This document shows positions 36,410-44,939 of a stretch of 64,000 nucleotides of DNA, piece by piece (position 1 is the first letter of the stretch; the number at the start of each line of letters is the position of its first letter). The notes under the pieces are model-generated. The model had not been told where the DNA came from, made no database searches, and worked only from the letters and a program-made list of their open reading frames with translations. The DNA lies in the NCBI RefSeq assembly GCF_000619825.1, contig NZ_JHUW01000006.1, positions 1 to 64,000 on the forward strand, read 5' to 3'. This DNA is from Prevotella sp. MA2016 (lineage in GTDB: Bacteria > Bacteroidota > Bacteroidia > Bacteroidales > Bacteroidaceae). Both the position numbers and the translations under genes were made by a program.

Positions 36410-36487
36410 TATCAAGGGGTGCCTACGAGTGTAGGCTGAGATAACACCCTCGAACCTGATCTGGATTATGCCAGCGTAGGGATGTAT
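36410..36487 (+). promoter_or_regulatory. TPP riboswitch (THI element)
   Basis: The conserved THI-box segments are all present in order: GGGGTGCC, GGCTGAGA, an ACCCT segment, GAACCTGATCTGGAT and ATGCCAGCGTAGGGA. It binds thiamine pyrophosphate in the leader RNA and should lower expression of the downstream uptake genes when TPP is plentiful. It ends 19 nt before the TonB receptor start, so control of translation initiation is more likely than a separate terminator. Confidence 0.96.
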
Positions 36488-36506
36488 TAATTAAAGAATT
36501 TAAGAC

Positions 36507-38858
36507 ATGAAAAGATTTGTTTTCGTCATGGCTGCATTAGTGTGTGCAGCAGGTGCTAATGCACAGAACAAAGCAGCACTCTACGATTCTACACAGGTAG
36601 AAGCGCTGAACGAAATTGTAGTAAAAGGTGTTAGAACACAGAAAAATGCACCATTTGCAGTAGCAAACATCAAGAAAAAAGAGCTTAACGCTTTCTCAAA
36701 CACAGGTAAAGAGTTGCCATTCCTCTTTTCGCAAACCCCAGGCATACTGGCATGGAGCGAAAACGGACTGGGCACAGGTACTACTTATATGCGCATTCGC
36801 GGTGCTGCCGACTCGCGTATCAACGTCACATTAGATGGTGTGCCCTTGAATTCGCCTGAGGATCAGTGTGTTTTCTGGGTAAACATGAACTCGTACGGTT
36901 CGCTGCTGGGCTCTGTTCAGATTCAGCGCGGTGTGGGTTCATCAACTAACGGCGATGGCGCCTTTGGCGGAACTGTAGCACTCGCATCAGCCATTCCAAG
37001 TCAGAAGGCTGGGGGAGAGGTTAGCTTTTCTTACGGCTCGTTCAACACCTTTAATGTAGGTGGAAAGTTCTCAACAGGTTTGCTGTGGAACCATCTGATT
37101 TTTGATGGTGCTTATCACGAGACCAATACCGATGGCTTTATCCACGGAACCAGCGGGCGCAGCGGTTCTTACTACGGCGGACTCACCTGGATTGGCGATA
37201 AGTTCCAGATACGCTATAAGAATATCGGAAACTTTGAAAAAACCGGTCAGGCATGGAACGGCGTAACAGCAGGAGACAACGACATGAGCCTGATGGACGG
37301 CACCTATGGCAGCAACACAGGAATCAAGACCTACAAGGATATGTGGAATGCAGGTCTGGGCAAATACAATTCGCTTTACGAATACCTGACTAGCTACGAA
37401 AAAGATGCCAACGGCAACTATCCTACAGCCCGCTATCAGATGAACAATGGCAGCTACTGGCCAAAGACCACCGATAACTTCTGGCAGAACCACAACATCC
37501 TTTCAGCCGCTTACGATATCAACGACAACTGGACTGTAACCGGATCGCTGCACTATACTCACGGCTATGGCTATTATAACGAGTTCCGCCCCCAGAACAA
37601 ACTAAAGAAGTTCGGATTGATTTACGATGGTGTGAAAAAGACCGACTTTGTGCGCCAGAAAGGCCTGAGCCAGAACACTTACGGCTTTGTATGGAATGCC
37701 AACTATAAGGACGACTCATGGGATGTTATCGGCGGCATGTCGCTCCAGGAGTTCGACGGCAATCACTTTGGTTATCTTACCTACATTGCCAACGACGATG
37801 TTCGACAGAAATATATGCCTACCGACAAATATAAGTACTACGACTCCGATGCCACCAAGTTCGATGGTAGCACCTTTGTAAAGGCCGCCTATCACATCAA
37901 CGAGCAGTGGGATATCTTCGGCGACTTGCAGTATCGCTATGTACAGTACGAGACCAATGGTATCAACGATAAGTTCTACGACTCAGCCAGCGGATACAAC
38001 AATCAGGTATTGAATATCGACGAGAAGTATCGCTTCCTCAATCCAAAGGCAGGATTCTCTTGGAACCTCAACAATCATCGCGTTTACGGTTCGGTAGCCC
38101 TGAGCCATCGCGAGCCAGAACGTAACAACTTTACTGACAATGGTGCAAAGCCTTACCCCAAAGCCGAAAGTCTGATCGACTACGAGCTGGGCTATACCTT
38201 CAATAACGACATCTTCCGCTTTGGCGTAAACCTCTACTATATGGACTACAACAACCAGTTCGTACAGACTGGCGAGAAGAGTGATATTGGCGAGAATCTT
38301 ACTACAAACATCAAGGATTCTTATCGTATGGGTATAGAAATTCAGGGTGGGGTAGATGTTACCTCTTGGCTCAGCATTGAAGGCAACGCCGCACTCAGCA
38401 AGAACAAGATCAAGAACTTCGACGAGGTGGCCAGCGTCAACTGGGAAGACGATTTCCGCACCATCCACTACGACAACTCTACACTTGCATTCTCACCCTC
38501 AACCATCCTGAATGGTTTTGTAAACCTGCATTGGAAGGGGCTGCAGGCTGTTTGGCACACCAACTTCGTCAGTCGTCAGTATCTGGATAACACAGAGAAT
38601 GCCGATCGTTCACTGCCTTGCTATTCTGCCTCTGATGCCAACATCAACTACACTTGGAAGCCCAATAAAGCCATCAAAGAGTGCATCTTCGGACTGAATT
38701 TCAACAACATCTTCAACCGTCGCTATGCCGCCAGCGGATGGGTTTATTCAAGCATCGTTGAAGAATACGGTCATCCCAACGACAACCGTTACTACCAGAT
38801 TGGTTTCGTTCCTATGGCAGGCTTTACAATGATGGGTAACATAACACTTCGATTCTAA
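36507..38858 (+). CDS. TonB-dependent outer-membrane receptor, probable thiamine transporter
   Basis: The 783-aa protein has a signal peptide (FVFVMAALVCAAGANAQ) and a TonB-box-like segment (EALNEIVVKG). A plug domain follows (TPGILAWSENGLGTGTTYMRIRGAADSRINVTLDGVPLNSPEDQ, about residues 70-160), then a 22-strand barrel ending in aromatic F (NITLRF). The TPP riboswitch and the downstream pnuT-like gene imply import of thiamine or its phosphates across the outer membrane. No SusD partner is present, as expected for a vitamin receptor. Confidence 0.92.
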   Translation: MKRFVFVMAALVCAAGANAQNKAALYDSTQVEALNEIVVKGVRTQKNAPFAVANIKKKELNAFSNTGKELPFLFSQTPGILAWSENGLGTGTTYMRIRGAADSRINVTLDGVPLNSPEDQCVFWVNMNSYGSLLGSVQIQRGVGSSTNGDGAFGGTVALASAIPSQKAGGEVSFSYGSFNTFNVGGKFSTGLLWNHLIFDGAYHETNTDGFIHGTSGRSGSYYGGLTWIGDKFQIRYKNIGNFEKTGQAWNGVTAGDNDMSLMDGTYGSNTGIKTYKDMWNAGLGKYNSLYEYLTSYEKDANGNYPTARYQMNNGSYWPKTTDNFWQNHNILSAAYDINDNWTVTGSLHYTHGYGYYNEFRPQNKLKKFGLIYDGVKKTDFVRQKGLSQNTYGFVWNANYKDDSWDVIGGMSLQEFDGNHFGYLTYIANDDVRQKYMPTDKYKYYDSDATKFDGSTFVKAAYHINEQWDIFGDLQYRYVQYETNGINDKFYDSASGYNNQVLNIDEKYRFLNPKAGFSWNLNNHRVYGSVALSHREPERNNFTDNGAKPYPKAESLIDYELGYTFNNDIFRFGVNLYYMDYNNQFVQTGEKSDIGENLTTNIKDSYRMGIEIQGGVDVTSWLSIEGNAALSKNKIKNFDEVASVNWEDDFRTIHYDNSTLAFSPSTILNGFVNLHWKGLQAVWHTNFVSRQYLDNTENADRSLPCYSASDANINYTWKPNKAIKECIFGLNFNNIFNRRYAASGWVYSSIVEEYGHPNDNRYYQIGFVPMAGFTMMGNITLRF

Positions 38859-39442
38859 TGACAGACTTTCTATCAGCACACTGGCTCGACATCACTACCA
38901 CACTACTCGGACTGCTCTATATCCTGTTCGAGTATCGTGCCAGCGTATGGCTCTGGTTTGTAGGATTCCTGATGCAGGCCTTAGGCATTGTGCTATACTA
39001 TCAAAAAGGACTCTATGCCGATTGCGGCATGGAGTTCTATTATCTTTCGATGACCGTTTACGGCTATTGGAAATGGGTGCACGGTTCGGCAGAGAAAAAA
39101 GAGCTGCCTATCACACGATTCCCACGCCGTCTTATCCTCCCTTGGCTCGCCATTATTCTTGCCGTCTGGGGCATTATCTACTGGCTGCTGATAACCTTCA
39201 CCAACAGCAATGTGCCTGCAGCCGACAGTTTTACTACAGCACTCAGCATCGTAGGTATCTGGGCCTTGGCTCATAAGTACCTGGAACAGTGGTTCATCTG
39301 GATTGCTGTCGATGTGGTAACCTGCATTCTTTACTTCTACAAAGACATCCCTTTCAAGGGCGGTCTTTACGCACTTTATGTGATTATTGCCATTTTTGGC
39401 TACAAAAAATGGAGACAAATGACAGATAATCACGCTATTTAA
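38858..39442 (+). CDS. pnuT: PnuT-type thiamine transporter (PnuC family)
   Basis: The 194-aa inner-membrane protein has about seven hydrophobic helices and PnuC-family sequence (YRASVWLWFVGFLMQALGI, YGYWKWVHG, EQWFIWIAVDVV). PnuC relatives under TPP riboswitch control carry thiamine by facilitated diffusion, with trapping by phosphorylation. The ATG shares one base with the TonB receptor stop. A thiamine pyrophosphokinase gene, which often follows in Bacteroides as I recall, is absent here. Confidence 0.9.
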   Translation: MTDFLSAHWLDITTTLLGLLYILFEYRASVWLWFVGFLMQALGIVLYYQKGLYADCGMEFYYLSMTVYGYWKWVHGSAEKKELPITRFPRRLILPWLAIILAVWGIIYWLLITFTNSNVPAADSFTTALSIVGIWALAHKYLEQWFIWIAVDVVTCILYFYKDIPFKGGLYALYVIIAIFGYKKWRQMTDNHAI

Positions 39443-39461
39443 GTGGTTTTTTGCCATATAA

Positions 39462-39493
39462 TTTGGCTATCTGCAGTATTTTACGTAATTTTG
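39462..39493 (+). promoter_or_regulatory. Promoter of the acyl-CoA ligase gene
   Basis: TTTG at 39462-39465, a 20-nt spacer and TAATTTTG at 39486-39493. It sets the start of the next gene at 39520 and rules out an upstream ATG at 39451. Confidence 0.8.
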
Positions 39494-39519
39494 CACCGAA
39501 TTACAAATTCATAATACAT

Positions 39520-41328
39520 ATGCAGACGAATAGTCATTTATCGCGATTAATTCATGACCAGGCCAAGAAGTACGGCGACCGAGAAGAACTGATTTACAAA
39601 GATTTTGGCGGGTCAGAATGGAAATCATATTCGTGGAACCAGTTCTCGGATATGGTCAAGAAGGTATCTAATGCCCTGTTAAACCTCGGAGTTAAGGTTC
39701 AAGAGAATCTTGGTGTATTTGCCCAGAACTCCGTACAGTATCTGTTCTGCGACTTTGGTGCATGGGGAATCCGTGCCGTTACCATCCCCTTCTATGCCAC
39801 CAGCTCTGAACAGCAAATCCAGTTTATGATCAGCGATGCCAAGATTCGCTTCCTCTTTGTGGGCGAACAGGAACAATACGACAAGGCGCGCCGCATCTTC
39901 TCTACTTGTCCAACATTAGAGCGTATTATTGTTTTTGATAAGAGCGTAAATATAGCCAAGCTCGACCTCAGTTCGATGTATTTCGATGATTTCCTGAAGT
40001 TGGGTGAGAACTATCCCCGTCAAACCGAAGTAGAGTCACTTCAGGCTCAAGCTACAATGGACGATATTGCCAACATCCTCTATACCAGCGGTACCACAGG
40101 CGATTCAAAGGGTGTTATCCTTACCTGCGGCCAGTATCATGCTGCGATGGTAGCTAATGGCAAATGTGTGCCCGTGGAGGAAGACGACAGAGTGCTGAAC
40201 TTCCTGCCTTTCACTCATATTTTTGAGAAAGGATGGAAAATACTCTGCCTCACCAAAGGTGCCCGCCTGATTGTGAACACTTATCCTATGGAAGTGCAGC
40301 AGTCCATGCGCCAGACTCACCCCACCTGTATGTCGAGCGTACCTCGCTTCTGGGAAAAAGTCTATATGGGAGTGCTCGAACAGATTGAGAAAGCCAGCGC
40401 ACCAAAGCGCAAGCTCTTCAACCACGCACTCAGCGTAGGCAAGAAGCACAATATCGACTATCTGTCGAAAGGTAAGCGTCCGCCACTCTTTCTCCATTTG
40501 GAGTACGAGTTGCTCAACAAGACCATCTTCTCGCTCGTCCGCAAAGAACTTGGCCTGGAGAATGCTAATTTCTTCCCAACAGCAGGTGCTACCGTTAATC
40601 CAAAAGTAGAAGAGTTCGTACACGCTATCGGCATCAACATGATTGTCGGCTATGGCTTGACAGAAAGTCTGGCCACCGTTAGCTGCGACCATCTTGGCAA
40701 ACCCTACACCGTTGGCGGCGTTGGTATCCCCATCGAGGGCATCGACATCAAGATTAGCGACGAGGGTGAGATTCTTCTTAAGGGTCCAACCATCACAAGA
40801 GGCTATTACAATCGTGACGACCTCACCAAGACAGCCTTTACTGAGGATGGCTACTTCAAGACTGGCGACTCTGGCTATCTGAAAGATGGCGAGCTGTTCC
40901 TGAAAGAGCGTATCAAGGACCTTTTCAAGACCTCTAACGGAAAGTATATTGCCCCACAGATGATTGAATCGAAGCTGCTGGTAGATAAGTATATCGACCA
41001 GATAGCCATCATTGCCGATCAGCGCAAGTTTGTATCAGCCTTGATTATCCCCGTTTATTCATTGCTTGAGGAATATGCCCGCGAAAACAAGATTCCATTC
41101 GAGAGCAGAGAGCAGCTTTGCAAAGATCCCAAAATCAATGAGATGATGAAGGAGCGTATTGACACGCTACAGCAATCGCTGGCCCATTACGAGCAGATCA
41201 AGCGATTCACTCTGCTGCCTCATCATTTTACCGTGGAGAAAGGCGAACTGACAAATACATTAAAAATTAAACGTCGCGTGCTGAACGAGAACTACAAGAA
41301 GGAGATTGACGCGATGTACGCAGAATAA
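39520..41328 (+). CDS. Long-chain fatty acid-CoA ligase (AMP-forming)
   Basis: The 602-aa enzyme activates fatty acids through an acyl-AMP intermediate. It has the AMP-binding P-loop-like motif ILYTSGTTGDSKGVILT, LPFTHIFEKGW, the VGYGLTESLATVS motif and DGYFKTGDSGYLKDGELFLKERIKDLFKTSNGKYIAPQ (A8 region) with the C-terminal catalytic Lys. It belongs to the FadD15-like group of about 600 residues. It is probably associated with the inner face of the membrane. prfB follows after 5 bp. Confidence 0.92.
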   Translation: MQTNSHLSRLIHDQAKKYGDREELIYKDFGGSEWKSYSWNQFSDMVKKVSNALLNLGVKVQENLGVFAQNSVQYLFCDFGAWGIRAVTIPFYATSSEQQIQFMISDAKIRFLFVGEQEQYDKARRIFSTCPTLERIIVFDKSVNIAKLDLSSMYFDDFLKLGENYPRQTEVESLQAQATMDDIANILYTSGTTGDSKGVILTCGQYHAAMVANGKCVPVEEDDRVLNFLPFTHIFEKGWKILCLTKGARLIVNTYPMEVQQSMRQTHPTCMSSVPRFWEKVYMGVLEQIEKASAPKRKLFNHALSVGKKHNIDYLSKGKRPPLFLHLEYELLNKTIFSLVRKELGLENANFFPTAGATVNPKVEEFVHAIGINMIVGYGLTESLATVSCDHLGKPYTVGGVGIPIEGIDIKISDEGEILLKGPTITRGYYNRDDLTKTAFTEDGYFKTGDSGYLKDGELFLKERIKDLFKTSNGKYIAPQMIESKLLVDKYIDQIAIIADQRKFVSALIIPVYSLLEEYARENKIPFESREQLCKDPKINEMMKERIDTLQQSLAHYEQIKRFTLLPHHFTVEKGELTNTLKIKRRVLNENYKKEIDAMYAE

Positions 41329-41333
41329 GATAT

Positions 41334-42458
41334 ATGATAACTCAGGATCAATTGAAAGATGTCCTCGAAAGAGCTGATGCCCTGCATCGCTATTTGGAGA
41401 TTGACAAAAAGAAGATAGAATACGAGGAGGAAGATCTTCGTACACAGGCACCTGACTTCTGGGAAGACCGTAAGCGTGCCGAAGAACAGATGAAGAAGGT
41501 GAAAGGCATCAAGAAGTGGCTCGATGGCTATAAAGAGGTTCGCACCCTGGCCGATGAGCTACAATTGGCTTTCGATTTCTTCAAAGATGAGATGGTGACA
41601 GAGGAGGAGGTTGACGAGACCTACGCCAAAGCCATCAAAGCCATCGAAGACTTGGAGCTGAAGAACATGCTGCGCCAGAAGGAAGACCCCATGGAGGCAG
41701 TACTCAAGATCAACAGTGGCGCTGGTGGTACAGAGGCTCAGGACTGGGCTTCCATGCTGATGCGAATGTATATGCGCTGGGCCGAGGCTCATGGTTATAA
41801 GGTAACCATCTCAAACATCCTTGAAGGCGACGATGCTGGTATCAAGAGCGTCACCATGCAGTTGGAAGGTGGCGACTATGCCTATGGCTATCTGAAGAGC
41901 GAGAACGGCGTTCACCGTCTGGTGCGCGTATCGCCATTCAACGCCCAGGGTAAGCGTATGACCAGCTTTGCCTCTGTATTCGTATCACCACTTGTTGATG
42001 ACACCATCGAGGTATATGTAGACCCTGCCAAATTATCATGGGACACATTCCGCAGTAGCGGTGCTGGTGGACAGAACGTCAACAAGGTTGAATCAGGCGT
42101 TCGACTGCGCTATTGGTACACCGATCCTGATACAGGCGAAGAAGAAGAAATCCTCATCGAGAATACAGAAACTCGCGACCAGCCAAAGAATAAAGAGCGC
42201 GCCATGACGCTGCTCAAATCTCAACTCTATGACCGCGCCATGAAGAAGCGCCTGGAGGCTCAAGCCAAAATTGAGGCCGGAAAGAAGAAGATAGAGTGGG
42301 GTAGTCAGATACGTAGCTACGTGTTTGACGATCGTCGCGTGAAAGACCATCGCACCAACTATCAGACCACTGATGTAGATGGCGTGATGGATGGAAAGAT
42401 TGATGATTTCATCAAGGCCTACCTGATGGAATTCCCCGTTAACGACGAAGAACAATAA
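41334..42458 (+). CDS. prfB: Peptide chain release factor 2
   Basis: RF2 reads UGA and UAA stop codons. The 374-aa protein has the SPF tripeptide anticodon (RVSPFNAQGKRMTSF) and the catalytic GGQ (SSGAGGQNVNKVESG). The frame is uninterrupted: near the place where many prfB genes carry an in-frame TGA and a programmed +1 frameshift (after GYL in E. coli), this gene reads HRYLEIDKK with no stop. Autoregulation by frameshifting is therefore absent. Confidence 0.96.
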   Translation: MITQDQLKDVLERADALHRYLEIDKKKIEYEEEDLRTQAPDFWEDRKRAEEQMKKVKGIKKWLDGYKEVRTLADELQLAFDFFKDEMVTEEEVDETYAKAIKAIEDLELKNMLRQKEDPMEAVLKINSGAGGTEAQDWASMLMRMYMRWAEAHGYKVTISNILEGDDAGIKSVTMQLEGGDYAYGYLKSENGVHRLVRVSPFNAQGKRMTSFASVFVSPLVDDTIEVYVDPAKLSWDTFRSSGAGGQNVNKVESGVRLRYWYTDPDTGEEEEILIENTETRDQPKNKERAMTLLKSQLYDRAMKKRLEAQAKIEAGKKKIEWGSQIRSYVFDDRRVKDHRTNYQTTDVDGVMDGKIDDFIKAYLMEFPVNDEEQ

Positions 42459-42485
42459 CGAATAACTCATAAAATCATTAAAACT

Positions 42486-42644
42486 ATGGCTCAAATTGCA
42501 AAATCAACTAAGTCTGTCCAGAAAAAGGAGGCTTTCCAGAAGAAACAAGAAGAAGGTGGCAAGAAAGTGCTGGAGTATATCTTCGGCGGATTAATACTTC
42601 TTGCTGTACTGTTTGTGGTTTATTCTATTTTTATCGTATCGTAA
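42486..42644 (+). CDS. 52-aa single-span membrane peptide
   Basis: This small ORF encodes a basic, Lys/Gln-rich N-terminus (IAKSTKSVQKKEAFQKK) and one membrane helix (LEYIFGGLILLAVLFVVYSI). It lies 27 bp after prfB, and its stop TAA abuts the ATG of the CYTH gene directly, so it fits an operon. I know no family. The clean amphipathic-plus-TM layout and tight spacing argue it is real. Confidence 0.65.
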   Translation: MAQIAKSTKSVQKKEAFQKKQEEGGKKVLEYIFGGLILLAVLFVVYSIFIVS

Positions 42645-43160
42645 ATGAGCGGACTGGAAATAGAGCGCAAATTTCTTGTAAAAAACAACGACTATAAGCG
42701 ACTGGCCACTAGTAGCACTCGCATTAGTCAAGGTTATATCTGCAGTCATCGCGGCCGCACCGTCAGGGTGCGCATCCGTGATGGCCGCGGATATCTTACT
42801 ATCAAAGGCCCATCCGATATCGGCGGACTGGCACGTTACGAATTCGAGAAAGAGATTTCCCTCGACGAAGCCCAGCATCTGATGGACATCTGCGAACCAG
42901 GCAAGATAGACAAGACTCGCTATCTCGTACCAAGTGGCAAGCACACCTTTGAGGTAGATGAGTTCTATGGCGAGAACGAAGGTCTGGTAATGGCCGAAGT
43001 AGAACTCAGTTCAGAAGATGAAACATTCATTAAACCCGATTTTATCGGTCAGGAAGTAACAGGCGATCGCAGATACTATAATTCCTGCCTGCTTAAAAAC
43101 CCTTTTACCTCTTGGAATGCAACCACCAAATCAGCATCCCAAGAACAGCAGCCAGAGTAA
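42645..43160 (+). CDS. CYTH-domain triphosphatase-like protein
   Basis: The 171-aa protein begins GLEIERKFLV, the ExExK signature of the CYTH/triphosphate tunnel enzymes, followed by alternating charged strands (RVRIRDGRGYLTIKG, KTRYLVPSGKHTFEVDEF, VMAEVELSSEDETF). Relatives hydrolyse tripolyphosphate or make cAMP or thiamine triphosphate; the bacterial short forms are mostly tripolyphosphatases. The last ~18 residues overlap the VanZ gene on the other strand and look unconserved. Confidence 0.88.
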   Translation: MSGLEIERKFLVKNNDYKRLATSSTRISQGYICSHRGRTVRVRIRDGRGYLTIKGPSDIGGLARYEFEKEISLDEAQHLMDICEPGKIDKTRYLVPSGKHTFEVDEFYGENEGLVMAEVELSSEDETFIKPDFIGQEVTGDRRYYNSCLLKNPFTSWNATTKSASQEQQPE

Positions 43161-43500
43161 CACCAGTGGCATTGGCGGCCAAATCGAGCCAATCGCCACC
43201 CCGATGACCTCCTGTACAGTATTCCTGCAACAGTTCCAACACACCACTCATTAAAATCGGAGCCAGCCACCCCCAGAAAAACATTTTCTCATAGTCGGCC
43301 CGCAAATGTTTAAAGGTATATTCCATCCATACCACAGTGAACGTACCGCCATACATCAAGATATGTACCCATTTGTCCACAAACTCTACATCATCAAGAG
43401 GCGTCTCAGGGAAAAAGGGAATCAATGACAGTATCCATATCAATGTGATACAGAACATTGAGAATGGGTATTTTCTTAAGAAATGAAACAAAAAACTCAT
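43105..43500 (-). CDS. VanZ-like membrane protein
   Basis: The 131-aa protein has about four membrane helices and VanZ family sequence: LDDVEFVDKWVHILMYGGTF and LQEYCTGGHRGGDWLDLAANATG. The latter carries the conserved Asp and Asn-x-x-G. The founder VanZ gives low-level teicoplanin resistance, but most members have no known role. The start at 43500 gives a 14-nt leader from the promoter; 43512 is also possible. Its end overlaps the CYTH gene by 56 bp. Confidence 0.83.
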   Translation of the reverse strand: MSFLFHFLRKYPFSMFCITLIWILSLIPFFPETPLDDVEFVDKWVHILMYGGTFTVVWMEYTFKHLRADYEKMFFWGWLAPILMSGVLELLQEYCTGGHRGGDWLDLAANATGVTLAAVLGMLIWWLHSKR

Positions 43501-43520
43501 ATTTACTTGCAATTTAGGTG

Positions 43521-43551
43521 CAAAATTAAGAAATTATTTATACTTTTGCAA
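43521..43551 (-). promoter_or_regulatory. Promoter of the vanZ-like gene
   Basis: On the minus strand TTG (43551-43549), a 20-nt spacer and TAATTTTG (43528-43521). It overlaps the divergent SNF transporter promoter. Confidence 0.65.
43541..43548 (+). promoter_or_regulatory. -7 box of the SNF transporter operon
   Basis: TACTTTTG, 24 bp before the ATG at 43573. Confidence 0.6.
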
Positions 43552-43572
43552 CCAAATTAAAGAAAAGTTGAT

Positions 43573-44937
43573 ATGACAAAACTTGAAAGGGCAAGTTTCG
43601 GTAGTAAATTAGGTGTTATTTTGGCCACAGCAGGTTCAGCCGTTGGTTTGGGCAATATATGGCGTTTCCCCTATATGACAGGACAAAATGGTGGTGCAGT
43701 ATTCATCATCATCTATGTGTTTTGCGTGTTGTTGCTCGGCATTCCTTGTATGATTAGCGAGTTTATCATTGGTCGTCATGGTCAAGCCAATACAGCCCGC
43801 GCCTTCCGCATTATGTCGGGCGACACCATCTGGTCGCTCATTGGTTACATGGGCGTGCTCACAGGATTCCTCATCTCCGGCTATTATGCCGTTGTGTCTG
43901 GTTGGTGCCTCGAATACGTATGGGCCTCGCTATCAGGCAAACTTCTGGGCAATCCTGAATATATCAAAGAATACTTCTCTACATTCTCACAAGACCCTGT
44001 AAAGCCTGTATTCTGGACTTTCATGATCCTGCTTGCCACCTATCTCATCATCGAGAATGGCGTACGAAAGGGTATCGAGCGTGCTTCCAAACTGCTCATG
44101 CCCATCTTATTCATCCTGCTGCTCATCATCGTTGTGGCATCATGCATGCTTCCCAATGCCCAAAAAGGTATTGAATTCTTGTTTATGCCCGATATAACCA
44201 AGCTGAACAGCGATGTATTCCTGGCTGCTTTGGGACAATCATTCTATTCACTGAGCATCGCCATGGGTTGCATCTGCACCTATGCCAGCTATTTCTCAAA
44301 GCAGACCAATCTCACATCTTCGGCAATCAACATCAGCGTTATCGACTTCATGGTAGCCCTGCTGGCCGGACTGATTATCTTCCCTGCCGCTTTCTCTGTA
44401 GGTGTAAACCCAGATAGCGGCCCATCGCTCATATTTATCACCCTACCTAATGTGTTCCACCAGGCTTTTGCTGAGATAGCCAGTCTGGGCTACATCATTT
44501 CTTTACTCTTCTACGCCTTGCTCTCGATGGCGGCGCTCACATCATTAATGTCGCTCCACGAGGTAAGCACAGCATTCCTGGAAGAAGAACTTGGCACAAC
44601 CCGTAAGCGTGCAGCAGCATTTGTCACCATCGGCTGTATTTTGGTTGGCTCCATCTGCTCACTGTCATTAGGTCCATGGGAAGGATATCGTATGTTTGGC
44701 ATGACCATCTTTGATTTGTTCGACTTCGTAACAGGTCAACTCTTCTTACCTATCGTCGGCTTCCTCACCTGCATCTTTATCGGCTGGTCTGTGCCGCATA
44801 AGATTGTGCACGATGAGTTCACAAACATGGGTACACTTAATAATGGGCACCTGTTTCATTTCTACATCTTCCTCGTAAAGTATGTGTGCCCCATCTGCAT
44901 ATTATTCATCTTCCTTCACCAATTCGGACTGATTTAA
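43573..44937 (+). CDS. Sodium-dependent transporter, SNF/NSS family (first copy)
   Basis: The 454-aa protein is a LeuT-fold transporter with about 11-12 helices. ASFGSKLGVILATAGSAVGLGNIWRFPYMTGQNGG is the Na+-binding TM1 signature, and FYSLSIAMGCICTYASYF lies around TM6. Substrates of bacterial members are amino acids such as tryptophan, tyrosine or leucine; I cannot name the one here. The second copy starts 2 bp after its stop. Confidence 0.92.
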   Translation: MTKLERASFGSKLGVILATAGSAVGLGNIWRFPYMTGQNGGAVFIIIYVFCVLLLGIPCMISEFIIGRHGQANTARAFRIMSGDTIWSLIGYMGVLTGFLISGYYAVVSGWCLEYVWASLSGKLLGNPEYIKEYFSTFSQDPVKPVFWTFMILLATYLIIENGVRKGIERASKLLMPILFILLLIIVVASCMLPNAQKGIEFLFMPDITKLNSDVFLAALGQSFYSLSIAMGCICTYASYFSKQTNLTSSAINISVIDFMVALLAGLIIFPAAFSVGVNPDSGPSLIFITLPNVFHQAFAEIASLGYIISLLFYALLSMAALTSLMSLHEVSTAFLEEELGTTRKRAAAFVTIGCILVGSICSLSLGPWEGYRMFGMTIFDLFDFVTGQLFLPIVGFLTCIFIGWSVPHKIVHDEFTNMGTLNNGHLFHFYIFLVKYVCPICILFIFLHQFGLI

Positions 44938-44939
44938 CC

